Source: VMCP01 sp964592635
GTDB taxonomy: Bacteria; Bacteroidota; Bacteroidia; NS11-12g; UBA955
Direction of reading: 5' to 3'
Assembly (NCBI GenBank): GCA_964592635.1
Contig: CAZQFZ010000005.1
Coordinates: 1 to 49,605, forward strand
Length of the DNA stretch: 49,605 nt
Below the pieces are notes generated by a model, which saw only the letters and a program-made list of their open reading frames with translations, was not told the origin of the DNA and searched no databases. Position 1 is the stretch's first letter. Every line of letters begins with the position of its first letter. Made by a program: the position numbers and the translations under genes. Shown here piece after piece: positions 8,943 through 17,670 of this stretch.

Positions 8943-9291
8943 GGGCCCCTTTTTTCCAAACGTAAATAAACCCAGTTAAGAAGAATGCCACAAACGACAC
9001 TACTGCTAAGAAACCTTCCCAACCCATTTCCTTAAAGTTAACTGCATAAGGATAAAAGAAAACCACTTCTACGTCGAATAAAACGAAAAGAATGGCAGAA
9101 AGAAAATATTTAACAGAAACAGGAAATCTCGCATCTCCTTGGCTCTCAATACCGCATTCGAAACTCTCATTTTTCTGTTTGGTTTTACGTTTTGGCCCTA
9201 AAAATTGTGATAAGGTCAAAGCCAAAACAACAAAACCAATAGAAAATCCCAACTGAATGAGAATAGGCAAATAACTTTCTGGATTGTTCAT
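8926..9291 (-). CDS. nuoA: NADH-quinone oxidoreductase subunit A
   Basis: Small three-helix membrane subunit (ND3 homologue) near the quinone chamber. From ATG 9291 the protein is 121 residues and begins MNNPESYLPILIQLG, a typical NuoA N-terminus. The open frame extends back to 9354, but the extra 21 residues have no family counterpart, and a promoter-like box at 9301-9308 falls inside that extension. Conserved features are FECGIESQGDARFPVSVKYF and the acidic helix LFDVEVVFFYPYA. It is the first gene of the operon nuoABCDEFGH. Confidence 0.92.
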   Translation of the reverse strand: MNNPESYLPILIQLGFSIGFVVLALTLSQFLGPKRKTKQKNESFECGIESQGDARFPVSVKYFLSAILFVLFDVEVVFFYPYAVNFKEMGWEGFLAVVSFVAFFLTGFIYVWKKGALEWEK

Positions 9292-9300
9292 GATTCGCAA

Positions 9301-9308
9301 CAAAAATA
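9301..9308 (-). promoter_or_regulatory. Candidate -7 box for the nuo operon
   Basis: Minus-strand TATTTTTG matches TAnnTTTG and ends 9 nt before the preferred nuoA ATG at 9291. It supports 9291 over 9354 as the start. A -33 TTG at standard spacing is not obvious. Confidence 0.35.
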
Positions 9309-9373
9309 ATACAACGCAACCGATGAATTGTTCAAATTTTTTCGAATATTTCAAAAAAAATACTCAAAGCGTC

Positions 9374-9381
9374 TAAATTTG
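9374..9381 (+). promoter_or_regulatory. Candidate -7 box for the secreted CxxCH protein gene
   Basis: TAAATTTG, an exact TAnnTTTG match, 23 nt before the ATG at 9405. The region also separates the divergent nuo operon. Confidence 0.4.
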
Positions 9382-9404
9382 TAGATATCAACATAAAAAT
9401 ACTT

Positions 9405-10199
9405 ATGAAATTAAGAAAAATTACCTTTGTAACTGTAAGTTTAATTGCGATTTATCTAATCCTTTCTTCGAATTCTTCAGGCCCGGGTGGAAATAGAACT
9501 GGTAGTCCTGGTAGCTCAGGGAATTGTTCTGGTTGTCATTCTAATGCCCAAGTTAGTGGATCTGTGGATATTGTTGTAAAAGATTTAAATGGAAATCTCG
9601 TCACCACTTACATCCCCAATACTCAATACAAAATTACAGTAACTGCAACTGGAAACTCCTCTAAATATGGATTTCAATTTACTGCTATGAATTCGAGTAA
9701 TCAAAAAGTGGGTACTTACGGTACTGCCCCTTCGAAAACTTCCGTTTATAATGCGGGACAAGCTCAAATTTGGGGACACACATCTCCAGCAACTTCATCA
9801 CAAAGTGCTACTTGGACCATAGATTGGACATCTCCAGCTGCTGGAACGGGTGATATCAACATGTACACCGCGAGTGTTATTGCGAATTCCAATAATAACG
9901 ACAATGGCGATTTTGTTGCCACCAAAAGCGCGAAGTTGACCGAAAGTCCCACAAATAGCTCGGAAAAATTAGAAACCGCTCCATTTAATGCTTATTTTGA
10001 CCAAAATAACTCATTAATCAAAGCAAATCAAGATTTGAAGCGAGTTCTTGTATGGGATTTTTCAGGAAAGTTGGTTAAGTCTATTGAAGAAACCGGTCGG
10101 GTTTGTTCATTGAGTGAATTAAATAAAGGTGTTTATATTGTGAATGTTTGGGGATTGAACTCGAATTGCAAGACCACAATGAAAATCGTAAAGGAATAA
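9405..10199 (+). CDS. Secreted choice-of-anchor-type protein with CxxCH motif and T9SS sorting domain
   Basis: 264 residues. A signal peptide (residues about 1-24) is followed by a Gly/Ser-rich stretch and NCSGCHSN, a single CxxCH motif of the kind that binds covalent heme. The middle is a beta-sandwich-like domain (about 50-170) with Thr/Ser-rich strands, resembling proteins annotated as 'choice-of-anchor V' in Bacteroidota. The last 70 residues look like a type A T9SS C-terminal domain: KRVLVWDFSGKLVKSIEE, then LSELNKGVYIVNVW and a Lys-rich end. I infer secretion through T9SS and surface attachment. Whether heme is really attached is unknown. The gene is monocistronic. Confidence 0.75.
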   Translation: MKLRKITFVTVSLIAIYLILSSNSSGPGGNRTGSPGSSGNCSGCHSNAQVSGSVDIVVKDLNGNLVTTYIPNTQYKITVTATGNSSKYGFQFTAMNSSNQKVGTYGTAPSKTSVYNAGQAQIWGHTSPATSSQSATWTIDWTSPAAGTGDINMYTASVIANSNNNDNGDFVATKSAKLTESPTNSSEKLETAPFNAYFDQNNSLIKANQDLKRVLVWDFSGKLVKSIEETGRVCSLSELNKGVYIVNVWGLNSNCKTTMKIVKE

Positions 10200-10335
10200 A
10201 ACAAGGCTTGACCAATTCAAACCATTATTTTCAATTATTAAACAATTGATGTAATGAAATTTGGGATAAAAGTATTCTAAAGTCTTATGTTAATTTCTGA
10301 AATATTGGTTTTTTGTGTGTAGGAATGATTTGTTT

Positions 10336-11358
10336 TCAATTTGTTTTATTTAATGCGGCATGAAATTGTCGTGCATTTTGCAGGTGACGTGAATAATCCG
10401 ATTCAAAATCGTGATATCCGGAAAAATCTGATTTAGCACAAAAATAAAGGTAATTGTGATTGGTGTAATTCAAAACTGCATCTATAGCTTGAATAGACGG
10501 TATGCAAATAGGACCAGGTGGTAACCCCTGATATAAATATGTGTTGTAAGGTGAATCGATTTTCGTGTCTTCCTTAAGCACCCGTTCCGCCTTTCCTTTG
10601 ATAAATACAATGGTTGGATCGGCTTGAAGCTTCATATTTTTTCTGTAACGATTTATGTAAACGCCTGCTATGTTGATATATTCATCCACTTTGCTGCTTT
10701 CTTTTTCAACGATACTTGCAATAATAACAGCTTCAGTTTGAGTTAATTTTTGTTGTTGGAGTTTGTTTGTTCTTTCGTTATTCCAAAAATGTGAAGATTC
10801 TATCACCATGCGTTTAAAGAAGGCATCGACTGAAATATTGTAATGAATGTTGTATGTGTTTGGAACAATATAAATAGGCCAATTCTGGGGTGTTATTTTT
10901 TGATTATCGATAGTATTTTCCTTATTCAGAAATGAATCAATATCCCATTGGTCAATACTAGTTTGACTGCAAATCGATTTGGTAAATCCTTCTTTGAAAT
11001 GACTTGAATGAATGATTAAGTTTACAGTTTGATTCCTGTTTTGGTAAATTTTCTTTATCAGGTTGAATGCAGTTTCATTTGATTTTAATTCTATTTTACT
11101 TGGAGATAGATTGTAATTCAAAAATTTCAACCAAAAAGATATGCCGAATGGGAAATATAAATTTAAGTTGTCGTTAACATATTGATTCAAATGTTCATTA
11201 CTCCACCCTTTTTCAATTTTCAGGAATTGTTTAGTTTGAGGTTGTTTTTGACTTTCAATGGGGTCCAATTGAATTTTTTGAACAAAAAAAATCCAAAGCA
11301 TGCCTGATAGTAATACTAAACCTGTTGAAATAATTAGCTTTAATCTGTGTTTTCGCAT
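10336..11358 (-). CDS. mltG: Endolytic transglycosylase MltG (YceG-like)
   Basis: Inner-membrane lytic transglycosylase that cleaves nascent glycan strands and sets their length. From ATG 11358 it is 340 residues: a short cytosolic N-terminus, one transmembrane helix (LIISTGLVLLSGMLWIFF), then the YceG domain. The catalytic block IIASIVEKESS carries the essential Glu, and AGVYINRYRKNMKLQADPT and YNTYLYQGLPPGPICIPS follow. The frame opens further upstream, to 11457, but that would overlap dapB and add a non-family leader, so I prefer 11358. It is divergent from dapB and convergent with the secreted CxxCH gene. Confidence 0.9.
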   Translation of the reverse strand: MRKHRLKLIISTGLVLLSGMLWIFFVQKIQLDPIESQKQPQTKQFLKIEKGWSNEHLNQYVNDNLNLYFPFGISFWLKFLNYNLSPSKIELKSNETAFNLIKKIYQNRNQTVNLIIHSSHFKEGFTKSICSQTSIDQWDIDSFLNKENTIDNQKITPQNWPIYIVPNTYNIHYNISVDAFFKRMVIESSHFWNNERTNKLQQQKLTQTEAVIIASIVEKESSKVDEYINIAGVYINRYRKNMKLQADPTIVFIKGKAERVLKEDTKIDSPYNTYLYQGLPPGPICIPSIQAIDAVLNYTNHNYLYFCAKSDFSGYHDFESDYSRHLQNARQFHAALNKTN

Positions 11359-11432
11359 TTGATTTGTTTTACAAAAAACTGAAATTTTAATGGATTTAAA
11401 AACCTTGAGTGAATTTTTATGAAGCATACAAC

Positions 11433-11440
11433 TAAATTTG
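11433..11440 (+). promoter_or_regulatory. Candidate -7 box directly abutting the dapB start
   Basis: TAAATTTG lies only 4 nt before the GTG start of dapB at 11445. With the usual distance from box to transcription start, the RNA would begin at or next to the start codon, that is, a leaderless message. Confidence 0.45.
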
Positions 11441-11444
11441 TGAT

Positions 11445-12188
11445 GTGAAAATTGCACTTATTGGTTACGGGAAAATGGGTAAAACCATCGAAAAAATTTG
11501 TATTGAACGAGGACATCATGTAACACATCGTTTTGATGCAGATCAACCTTTTGATAAAATTTCAGAAATTGATGTAGATGTAGCAATTGAATTTACTTCT
11601 CCTGAACTTGCGGTTTCTCACATAAAACACGCAGTGAATTTGAATATTCCTATTGTTGTTGGTACAACAGGTTGGTATGATAAATTCGATTTGGTTAAAG
11701 AATATGTCCTAAATAACAATGGATCGCTGTTTTATGCAACCAATTTCAGCATTGGTGTTAACTTGTTTTTTCAGATTAACAAAGTATTGGCAAAGCTTAT
11801 GAATCCACAAAAGTACTCCGTTAGTATGACAGAAATTCACCACACAGAAAAAAAGGATGCTCCATCGGGAACGGCAATTTCGTTAGCTGAAGGGATTATT
11901 CATCAAATGGATGTAATTGATAATTGGGTTTTAACGGATAATTCCGATGAAATTAGTTTTAACCATACGAATCGAGCAAATAATGATGGTGAATTGCCGA
12001 TATTGGTTGAACGGGTGCCGGAAGTTCCAGGAACACATATAGTAAAATATGAAAGTGAAGTGGATTCAATTGAAATTCGTCATGATGCAAAAAATAGATT
12101 GGGATTTGCAATGGGAGCTGTATTCGCTTCTGAATGGTTGGTCGATAAAAAAGGGATATTTAACATGTCGAACATGTTGAGTATATGA
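11445..12188 (+). CDS. dapB: 4-hydroxy-tetrahydrodipicolinate reductase
   Basis: NAD(P)H-dependent reductase of the diaminopimelate/lysine pathway, supplying meso-DAP for the peptidoglycan that MurF later builds. 247 residues. It starts at GTG (an overlapping ATG two bases earlier runs directly into a stop). The Rossmann motif IGYGKMGKTIE is at the N-terminus. The catalytic and substrate segment EIHHTEKKDAPSGTAISLAEG and the C-terminal FAMGAVFASEWL are classical for DapB. The gene is 53 nt upstream of lepB in the same direction, so co-transcription is likely. Confidence 0.95.
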   Translation: MKIALIGYGKMGKTIEKICIERGHHVTHRFDADQPFDKISEIDVDVAIEFTSPELAVSHIKHAVNLNIPIVVGTTGWYDKFDLVKEYVLNNNGSLFYATNFSIGVNLFFQINKVLAKLMNPQKYSVSMTEIHHTEKKDAPSGTAISLAEGIIHQMDVIDNWVLTDNSDEISFNHTNRANNDGELPILVERVPEVPGTHIVKYESEVDSIEIRHDAKNRLGFAMGAVFASEWLVDKKGIFNMSNMLSI

Positions 12189-12241
12189 CTTTCCACTTAA
12201 AAAGCGTTAATTTGAGCATCAAAATTTATTTTAACTGATAA

Positions 12242-13786
12242 ATGAATAGTTACAATCTTTCCATATTTCTGGCCATTTGGTCAACCGCTTTTATTTTAAC
12301 CCGTGCAGGCCTATCAAAAATGTTTAGACTTGCTGGAATTAATTCTATCTTGGCTTGGATACCCATATTGAATTGGTGGTATTGGATTCAATTGGTAGGT
12401 CGACCAAAATGGTATATGATTGGCATGGTGATTCCAGGGTTGAACATTTTGTTTAGTTTTAATATAAAATTGGATTTGTTGCGTAGTTTTGGCAAAAATA
12501 AATTCTGGGAACAAGCAGTTGGAATTATACTCACTTTTGCTTATTTCCCCTATCTTTTATTTGATAAATCATTGAAATTTGAAGGCAAAGCGGGTGAAAA
12601 AACGTGGAGAAAAGAGAATTTGAATAAATCATCAGCATCTAGAGAATGGGCAGATGCCATTTTATTCGCAGTTTACGTGGCAGGTGGAATGAGGGCCTTA
12701 TTTTTTGATTTGTATCAAATCCCTACCCCATCTATGGAATCTAATTTGATGGTGGGAGATCATTTAGTGGTTAGCAGAACCAATATAGGTATGCGGATTC
12801 CTATGACACCCATATCGGTTCCTGTATTGGCGCCCAAAGAAATTGCCGGTATCAAGGCCTATACAGATTTGGTTGAATTTCCATACATGCGTTTGCCGGG
12901 TTGGTACACCATTAAAAACAACGATATTATCGTGTTTAACTGGCCAGCTGATGAAGGGTTTCCCACAGACAAGAAGGATAATTATGTCAAAAGATGCATA
13001 GCCATTCCGGGAGATTCTGTTTTTATAAGAAAAGGGCAAGTGTATATTAACAATAAACCACTTCCAGTTGTTGACAAACAGCAAAAGCGTTATTTGTTAT
13101 TGATGAAGGATTATTTGACGCAAGATTTTCTACTGGAACACAATCTTGGCGATTTTACCATTCCGTATCGCGTGGCACCAGAAATCCTCAAAAGTACCCA
13201 AAAAGCGGGTCAAATGTTAATACCATATCATATATATACATGGCCAGATAATATCAAAGAAATAAAGAAAGATGAACTGGTTGCAGCGGTTTTTGAAGAT
13301 GTTGTTGACGAGGGATATGACCGTCATTTGTTCCCTGATACGGCAAATACAACTTACTTAAAACACAAATGGGATTTGAATAATTACGGTCCGTTCTATC
13401 TTCCCAAAAGAGGAGAAACCATAGAATTAACCAAGGCGAATTGGGATTGGTTTAAAGCGGCAATCAATGTTTATGAAAAAGGCAATATTGTGGAGCAAGG
13501 CGGTAAGTTTTATACTCAAGGCGGCAGTGGAAAAGAAATCAAAAAATACACATTCAAGTTGGGTTATTATTGGATGATGGGCGATAACCGATATAATAGC
13601 AGTGATTCGCGCTATTGGGGATATGTTCCTGAAGATCACATTTTGGGCAAACCGTTATTTACGTTCTTCTCATTGAAAAAAGTAATAAATATTAATGAAT
13701 TAGGCGAACCCAACATACAAGGCAATAATATGTTGTACGATGTAAAAGGGATTCGTTGGGATAGAATTTTTAGAAAAATAGATTAA
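12242..13786 (+). CDS. lepB: Signal peptidase I, long Bacteroidota form
   Basis: Membrane-bound serine/lysine protease (S26) that removes signal peptides from exported proteins. 514 residues, far longer than E. coli LepB (about 324). The N-terminal 110 residues carry several membrane segments and tryptophan-rich loops. The catalytic Ser is Ser164 in PTPSMESNLMVGD and the general base is Lys250 in NYVKRCIAIPGDS. A long insertion (about 265-430) precedes the last conserved box, MMGDNRYNSSDSRYWGYVP. This enlarged form is common in the phylum. It follows dapB and ends at a strong terminator. Confidence 0.94.
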   Translation: MNSYNLSIFLAIWSTAFILTRAGLSKMFRLAGINSILAWIPILNWWYWIQLVGRPKWYMIGMVIPGLNILFSFNIKLDLLRSFGKNKFWEQAVGIILTFAYFPYLLFDKSLKFEGKAGEKTWRKENLNKSSASREWADAILFAVYVAGGMRALFFDLYQIPTPSMESNLMVGDHLVVSRTNIGMRIPMTPISVPVLAPKEIAGIKAYTDLVEFPYMRLPGWYTIKNNDIIVFNWPADEGFPTDKKDNYVKRCIAIPGDSVFIRKGQVYINNKPLPVVDKQQKRYLLLMKDYLTQDFLLEHNLGDFTIPYRVAPEILKSTQKAGQMLIPYHIYTWPDNIKEIKKDELVAAVFEDVVDEGYDRHLFPDTANTTYLKHKWDLNNYGPFYLPKRGETIELTKANWDWFKAAINVYEKGNIVEQGGKFYTQGGSGKEIKKYTFKLGYYWMMGDNRYNSSDSRYWGYVPEDHILGKPLFTFFSLKKVININELGEPNIQGNNMLYDVKGIRWDRIFRKID

Positions 13787-13809
13787 ACCAAAATAATATT
13801 CAGAAAATG

Positions 13810-13843
13810 ACCGTTAATTTCAAATGAAATTAACGGTTTTTTT
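13810..13843 (+). terminator. Rho-independent terminator after lepB
   Basis: A 12-bp perfect stem (13810-13821 with 13826-13837) around loop AAAT is followed by a run of seven T ending at 13843. It lies 24 nt after the lepB stop. The neighbouring gene is convergent, and the A-rich upstream side may let it act in both directions. Confidence 0.85.
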
Positions 13844-13898
13844 GTGGAATAATTTAGTAAATTGGGTAACTACAATGGTATAAAAATGATGTTTTGGT

Positions 13899-15638
13899 TT
13901 ACAAAATATAGGTATCTTTTGATTCCATAAAATTCCAACGAAGTCCAATTCCAAGATAACGGAAAGAGCTATTAATAGCACCTTTTTGACTTTCGTAATT
14001 GAAAATGCCTTCTAAATGAAGACCTTCTGTAGCTAAGTATTTTATTACCAGTTGATTGTTAATTCCATTTAACAAATTGCCTTGCAGCATTGGAGCCGAA
14101 TTTAAATTCACCGCTTTTTGATAATTATTTCTGAGGTTTCCTCCGTAGTTGTCTTTCCCGATGTTCAACCCCTTGTTGTAAATAATTAGCGTATTTTTTA
14201 CAGATATTTTCCTAAACTTATCTGGTATGATGAAAGTCCGAAAAACGAACTCGCGAAAATTGCTTTCTAAAGGATGCGCCAATGCCTGACCATAATGTGC
14301 GTAATTGCTGGCAGTATAATGTGAATACGTGTATGGGCGAACAGAATTCCATTCAATCTGAAAGTAACTTTGTTTGATTGTTTTAATTTGAGGACTAAAA
14401 TACCCTCCTATTTGGTAGGCAAACTTGTTGTAGGAATGTTGTCTATTGGTTAGTAAATAATTGGTATTGAATTCATCCAATAACAGTTGACCGTAAATAT
14501 TGAATTTCTTTTGTTTGAATGTAAAATCCAAAGCAATTAAGGCATTATCACTTGAACCTAATTCCCGCTCAATTCCGCGATAAAAAATGATGGGATTCAA
14601 GTAATTTAAATCGAAAGAATTATCTCCCCGGTAATGAATGATGGATTCTGATACTCCCAATTCTAAGCCAATGGATTTGAATTCAAGTGCACCTCGGTGC
14701 ATGGCAAGATACTTTTTGTTGTAGGTTTTAAATGTATCTTTGGTTAGATCTCGAACCAATTCCTTGAAAAGGTTTTGATACTTGAATGGACCTAATCGAT
14801 AATTCAACTGCAAAAACAAACTTGGAGCTGCAAAATTGGATAAAATTAAACTTCTAAATCCCGAACCAATAAATTGTTTGTCGTGTCCAAAAGTAGTATG
14901 AATAGAATAAATCGTATTTTTCGGATTCATCCTGGATTTCTTTTCGGATAATAGGGCATTTACATAACCGGTTGCATAGAAATAGTCCAGAAAACCAACA
15001 AAATTGGTATTGTAAAATCCGTTTCCAGGCAGAACTCGATTGTTTTTGCGATATTCATTTATTGAATTTAAGGGACTCAGTTGGTAGTCCAATGCTGTTG
15101 TGTGAAATGCAATTTTGGGTCCGATTTGTCCAAAAACCTCCAACCCTTTTCCGTTCATCAAAGTATTTGAAAAAGAAGAAAAATTGGGGGTGAATGACAT
15201 GTCAAGGACCGGATTTACAACAATATAGTCTTGATTGTCTTCACCATGCCAAGAATAAAATCTAAAAGGATTGTTTAAAAAACCCAAATCTTGGATTTTT
15301 TGAAGGTTGTTTTTTTTAACTTGTGGATTCTTTGAAAGAATTTCAATTTTTACGTTATGAATAAAATATTCGGGGCTGTATTTACGAAAAAAACTCTTTG
15401 GGTCTAATCCTCTATTTTTAATTGAAATATCGGAATAAATTTGCTCTTCTTTATTCAATAACTCTGACATCAATTCGAGGTTCTGATTATTGTAACGAAA
15501 ACTTTCAATCAAGGTTGGATCTAAAGCAATCATGCGATCTTCAATATGCGACAGGGGTTTGATAAGTCGGTTTTGTGCTACTGCATTTGTAGTTAGTAAA
15601 AAGCAAATCAGCAATCCAAGAATTCGCACTAATTTCAT
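13899..15638 (-). CDS. RemB-like outer-membrane protein (gliding-associated family)
   Basis: 579 residues with a clear signal peptide (ILGLLICFLLTTNAVAQ). The mature protein has an N-terminal helical/linker section, and from about residue 130 it shows alternating aromatic beta-strands typical of an outer-membrane barrel. Family-like blocks are GKGLEVFGQIGPKIAFHT, FYRGIERELGSSDNALIALD and FNIYGQLLLDEF, which recall proteins annotated as gliding motility protein RemB or Wzi-like capsule-assembly proteins. I cannot separate those two names from sequence alone. It is monocistronic, convergent with lepB, with a hexamer repeat just upstream of its start. Confidence 0.65.
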   Translation of the reverse strand: MKLVRILGLLICFLLTTNAVAQNRLIKPLSHIEDRMIALDPTLIESFRYNNQNLELMSELLNKEEQIYSDISIKNRGLDPKSFFRKYSPEYFIHNVKIEILSKNPQVKKNNLQKIQDLGFLNNPFRFYSWHGEDNQDYIVVNPVLDMSFTPNFSSFSNTLMNGKGLEVFGQIGPKIAFHTTALDYQLSPLNSINEYRKNNRVLPGNGFYNTNFVGFLDYFYATGYVNALLSEKKSRMNPKNTIYSIHTTFGHDKQFIGSGFRSLILSNFAAPSLFLQLNYRLGPFKYQNLFKELVRDLTKDTFKTYNKKYLAMHRGALEFKSIGLELGVSESIIHYRGDNSFDLNYLNPIIFYRGIERELGSSDNALIALDFTFKQKKFNIYGQLLLDEFNTNYLLTNRQHSYNKFAYQIGGYFSPQIKTIKQSYFQIEWNSVRPYTYSHYTASNYAHYGQALAHPLESNFREFVFRTFIIPDKFRKISVKNTLIIYNKGLNIGKDNYGGNLRNNYQKAVNLNSAPMLQGNLLNGINNQLVIKYLATEGLHLEGIFNYESQKGAINSSFRYLGIGLRWNFMESKDTYIL

Positions 15639-15654
15639 GTTTGTGAGTTTGAGA

Positions 15655-15678
15655 TTAATTTTAATTTTAATTTTAATG
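15655..15678. repeat. Tandem hexamer TTAATT, nearly four copies
   Basis: Three exact TTAATT units at 15655-15672 and a fourth with one change (TTAATG, 15673-15678), 17 nt upstream of the ATG at 15638. Copy-number change would alter the distance between a promoter and the RemB-like gene. Confidence 0.7.
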
Positions 15679-15745
15679 ATATCGTGTAGTTATAATTTGG
15701 AACGTTATATTTAGCGTTAAACTAAATAATAAGTTTTTGGGTAAA

Positions 15746-16744
15746 TTATACGTTTACAACTACAGAAGACCCAGTTATATTTCCAGCAAAGTTCTTCATT
15801 TCAAACTCATGGTATTTCTCTAGAGCTGAAACTTCATCGGAGGATAATAATTGAAGTGCAATTAACAATTCTTGTGCTACTTGATATTGTGGCCCCATTT
15901 TCCCGTCATCAATTTTGATTGCTATGCCCCATTTTTTATGTGGAACTGCTAAACAATAAACGCCATCGGCACCAGTTTTACCAATAATTCTGCCATTTGT
16001 TACTTTCATTAAATCGGTGCAATAGCGCTGACTTCCAGCTACCATTTCTGGAAATTTAGCAACGGCTGACACAATTTGTTGAGCGGCATTTTTTATTTCA
16101 TCGGAAAAATGCGTTGGAGGTGCAACTAAATTTTTAAAGGCAATGGCTTGATTCAAAACAGGCATTGCGAAAGTTGGTGCGCTGCAACCATCCATACCCA
16201 ATAATAAATCATCGGGCTGAATTTCATAAAACTGTGCAACAACATTTCTAATTTCCAATTGTAATGGATGGCTTGGAGATAAATAAGAATCGATATCTTG
16301 TTTATTGTATGCCGACCAAGCTAAAAATCCCGCGTGTTTGCCACTGCAATTATTATGTATGGGTTTCGGTTCTTTGTTTTCTTTTATCAAAAGATGGTAA
16401 TCTTTTTTCAATGCGGGAGGTTGTGCGCCACATTTAAGAAACGATTCGTCTAAACTTATGGATTCCAATATGGAATTTACTACAGAGGTGTGTGAATTTT
16501 CACCGTTGTGCGACCCACACATTACAGCCAGTTGTTCAAGTGTAAATCTGTATTTTTCAAATACACCTGAAGTAATTAGTGGTATGTGTTGAAAAAACTT
16601 CATTGCACTTCTGGGATAACAAACTTGTTGTATATCTCCTTTTGAATATACAATTTGATTGTTTTCATCTACTACACAGATAACGCCTCTGTGAAAACTT
16701 TCTAAAACACCAGCTCTTCTTAATTCAACTAATATTGGGTTCAT
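15746..16744 (-). CDS. L-asparaginase, Rhizobium etli AsnA/ReAV type (PF06089 family)
   Basis: Cytosolic hydrolase predicted to convert asparagine to aspartate and ammonia. 332 residues. All the residues reported as essential in ReAV are recognisable with a constant offset of two: Ser46 and Lys49 in PRSAMKFFQ, Ser78 in CGSHNGE, Cys133 and Lys136 in NNCSGKHAGF, and Cys187 in MDGCSAP. It is therefore unrelated to the Thr-nucleophile E. coli asparaginases. The ATG overlaps the pyrB stop by one base (TAATG), so translation is probably coupled. Its product aspartate is the PyrB substrate. Confidence 0.88.
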   Translation of the reverse strand: MNPILVELRRAGVLESFHRGVICVVDENNQIVYSKGDIQQVCYPRSAMKFFQHIPLITSGVFEKYRFTLEQLAVMCGSHNGENSHTSVVNSILESISLDESFLKCGAQPPALKKDYHLLIKENKEPKPIHNNCSGKHAGFLAWSAYNKQDIDSYLSPSHPLQLEIRNVVAQFYEIQPDDLLLGMDGCSAPTFAMPVLNQAIAFKNLVAPPTHFSDEIKNAAQQIVSAVAKFPEMVAGSQRYCTDLMKVTNGRIIGKTGADGVYCLAVPHKKWGIAIKIDDGKMGPQYQVAQELLIALQLLSSDEVSALEKYHEFEMKNFAGNITGSSVVVNV

Positions 16745-17670
16745 TACAAAGATTTTTGTGCAAGGAGAAACAGAACGGCCATACGAATAGCAACACCATT
16801 TTCAACTTGTTCTAATATAATACTTTTATTACTATCGGCCACCTCTGAACTTATTTCTACCCCTCGGTTAATTGGTCCTGGATGCATAATAATGAGTTCA
16901 GGATTGGCCTCGTTTAATCGATTCATTGTCAATCCAAAGAGTTTTGAATATTCTCGTATGGATGGAAAATATCTTTCATCTTGACGTTCCAATTGAATTC
17001 TTAACATATTAGCAACATCGGCCCATTTCAAAGCTTCATCAAGATTATGCGATACTTTAACTCCCAATGATTCAATGTGTTTTGGAATTAACGTTGATGG
17101 TCCGCAAACCATAACTTCAGCACCCAATAATTGCAAACAGTAGATATTGCTTAACGCCACTCTTGAATGTTTTATATCGCCAACAATCACAATTTTCTTG
17201 CCCTGTAAATCGCCCAGTTTTTGACTCATTGAAAAGGCATCCAATAACGCTTGTGTAGGATGTTCATGAGTACCATCTCCGGCATTTACAATCTGTGCTT
17301 GAATGTGTTTGGATAGGAATTTGCAAGCGCCTGGTGCTGGATGACGCATCACAACCATATCCACCTTCATACTTAAGATGTTATTGACGGTATCAATTAG
17401 TGTCTCGCCTTTTTTTACACTTGAGGAAGAAGATGAAAAATTAATCACATCAGCACCGAGTCGTTTTTCTGCTAATTCAAATGAAACTCGCGTTCTTGTA
17501 GAATTTTCAAAAAACAGGTTGGCTATGGTGATATCTCTTAATGCAGGTGTTTTCTTTACAGGTGCTTGAAGAAGTTGATGAAAGCCTTTTGCGGTTTCAA
17601 ATATTGAATAAATTTGTTGAGCAGTCATTCCTTTTATGCCCAAAAGGTGATTAAACGGGTGATTAGTCAT
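16744..17670 (-). CDS. pyrB: Aspartate carbamoyltransferase catalytic subunit
   Basis: Joins carbamoyl phosphate and aspartate, the first committed step of pyrimidine synthesis. From the preferred ATG at 17670 (MTNHPFNHLLGIKG) it is 308 residues, the family length. The frame is open to 17724, but the extra residues lie inside pyrR. The carbamoyl-phosphate motif ENSTRTRVSFE and HEHPTQALLDAF are present, as is HPGPINRGVE near the C-terminus. No regulatory chain PyrI is encoded nearby. It overlaps the end of pyrR by 8 nt and is followed directly by the asparaginase. Confidence 0.95.
   Translation of the reverse strand: MTNHPFNHLLGIKGMTAQQIYSIFETAKGFHQLLQAPVKKTPALRDITIANLFFENSTRTRVSFELAEKRLGADVINFSSSSSSVKKGETLIDTVNNILSMKVDMVVMRHPAPGACKFLSKHIQAQIVNAGDGTHEHPTQALLDAFSMSQKLGDLQGKKIVIVGDIKHSRVALSNIYCLQLLGAEVMVCGPSTLIPKHIESLGVKVSHNLDEALKWADVANMLRIQLERQDERYFPSIREYSKLFGLTMNRLNEANPELIIMHPGPINRGVEISSEVADSNKSIILEQVENGVAIRMAVLFLLAQKSL

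Noticed and set aside
9292..9354. NuoA start at 9354
   Set aside because: The 21 extra residues do not resemble NuoA and the promoter-like box at 9301-9308 falls inside them.
10231..10249. TCAATT/AATTGA dyad between the secreted CxxCH gene and mltG
   Set aside because: Only 6 bp, A/T only, no T tract. Chance dyads of this size are common in such DNA.
11359..11457. Longer MltG frame starting at 11457
   Set aside because: It would overlap the dapB start, adds 33 residues without family counterpart, and hides the normal N-terminus just before the transmembrane helix.
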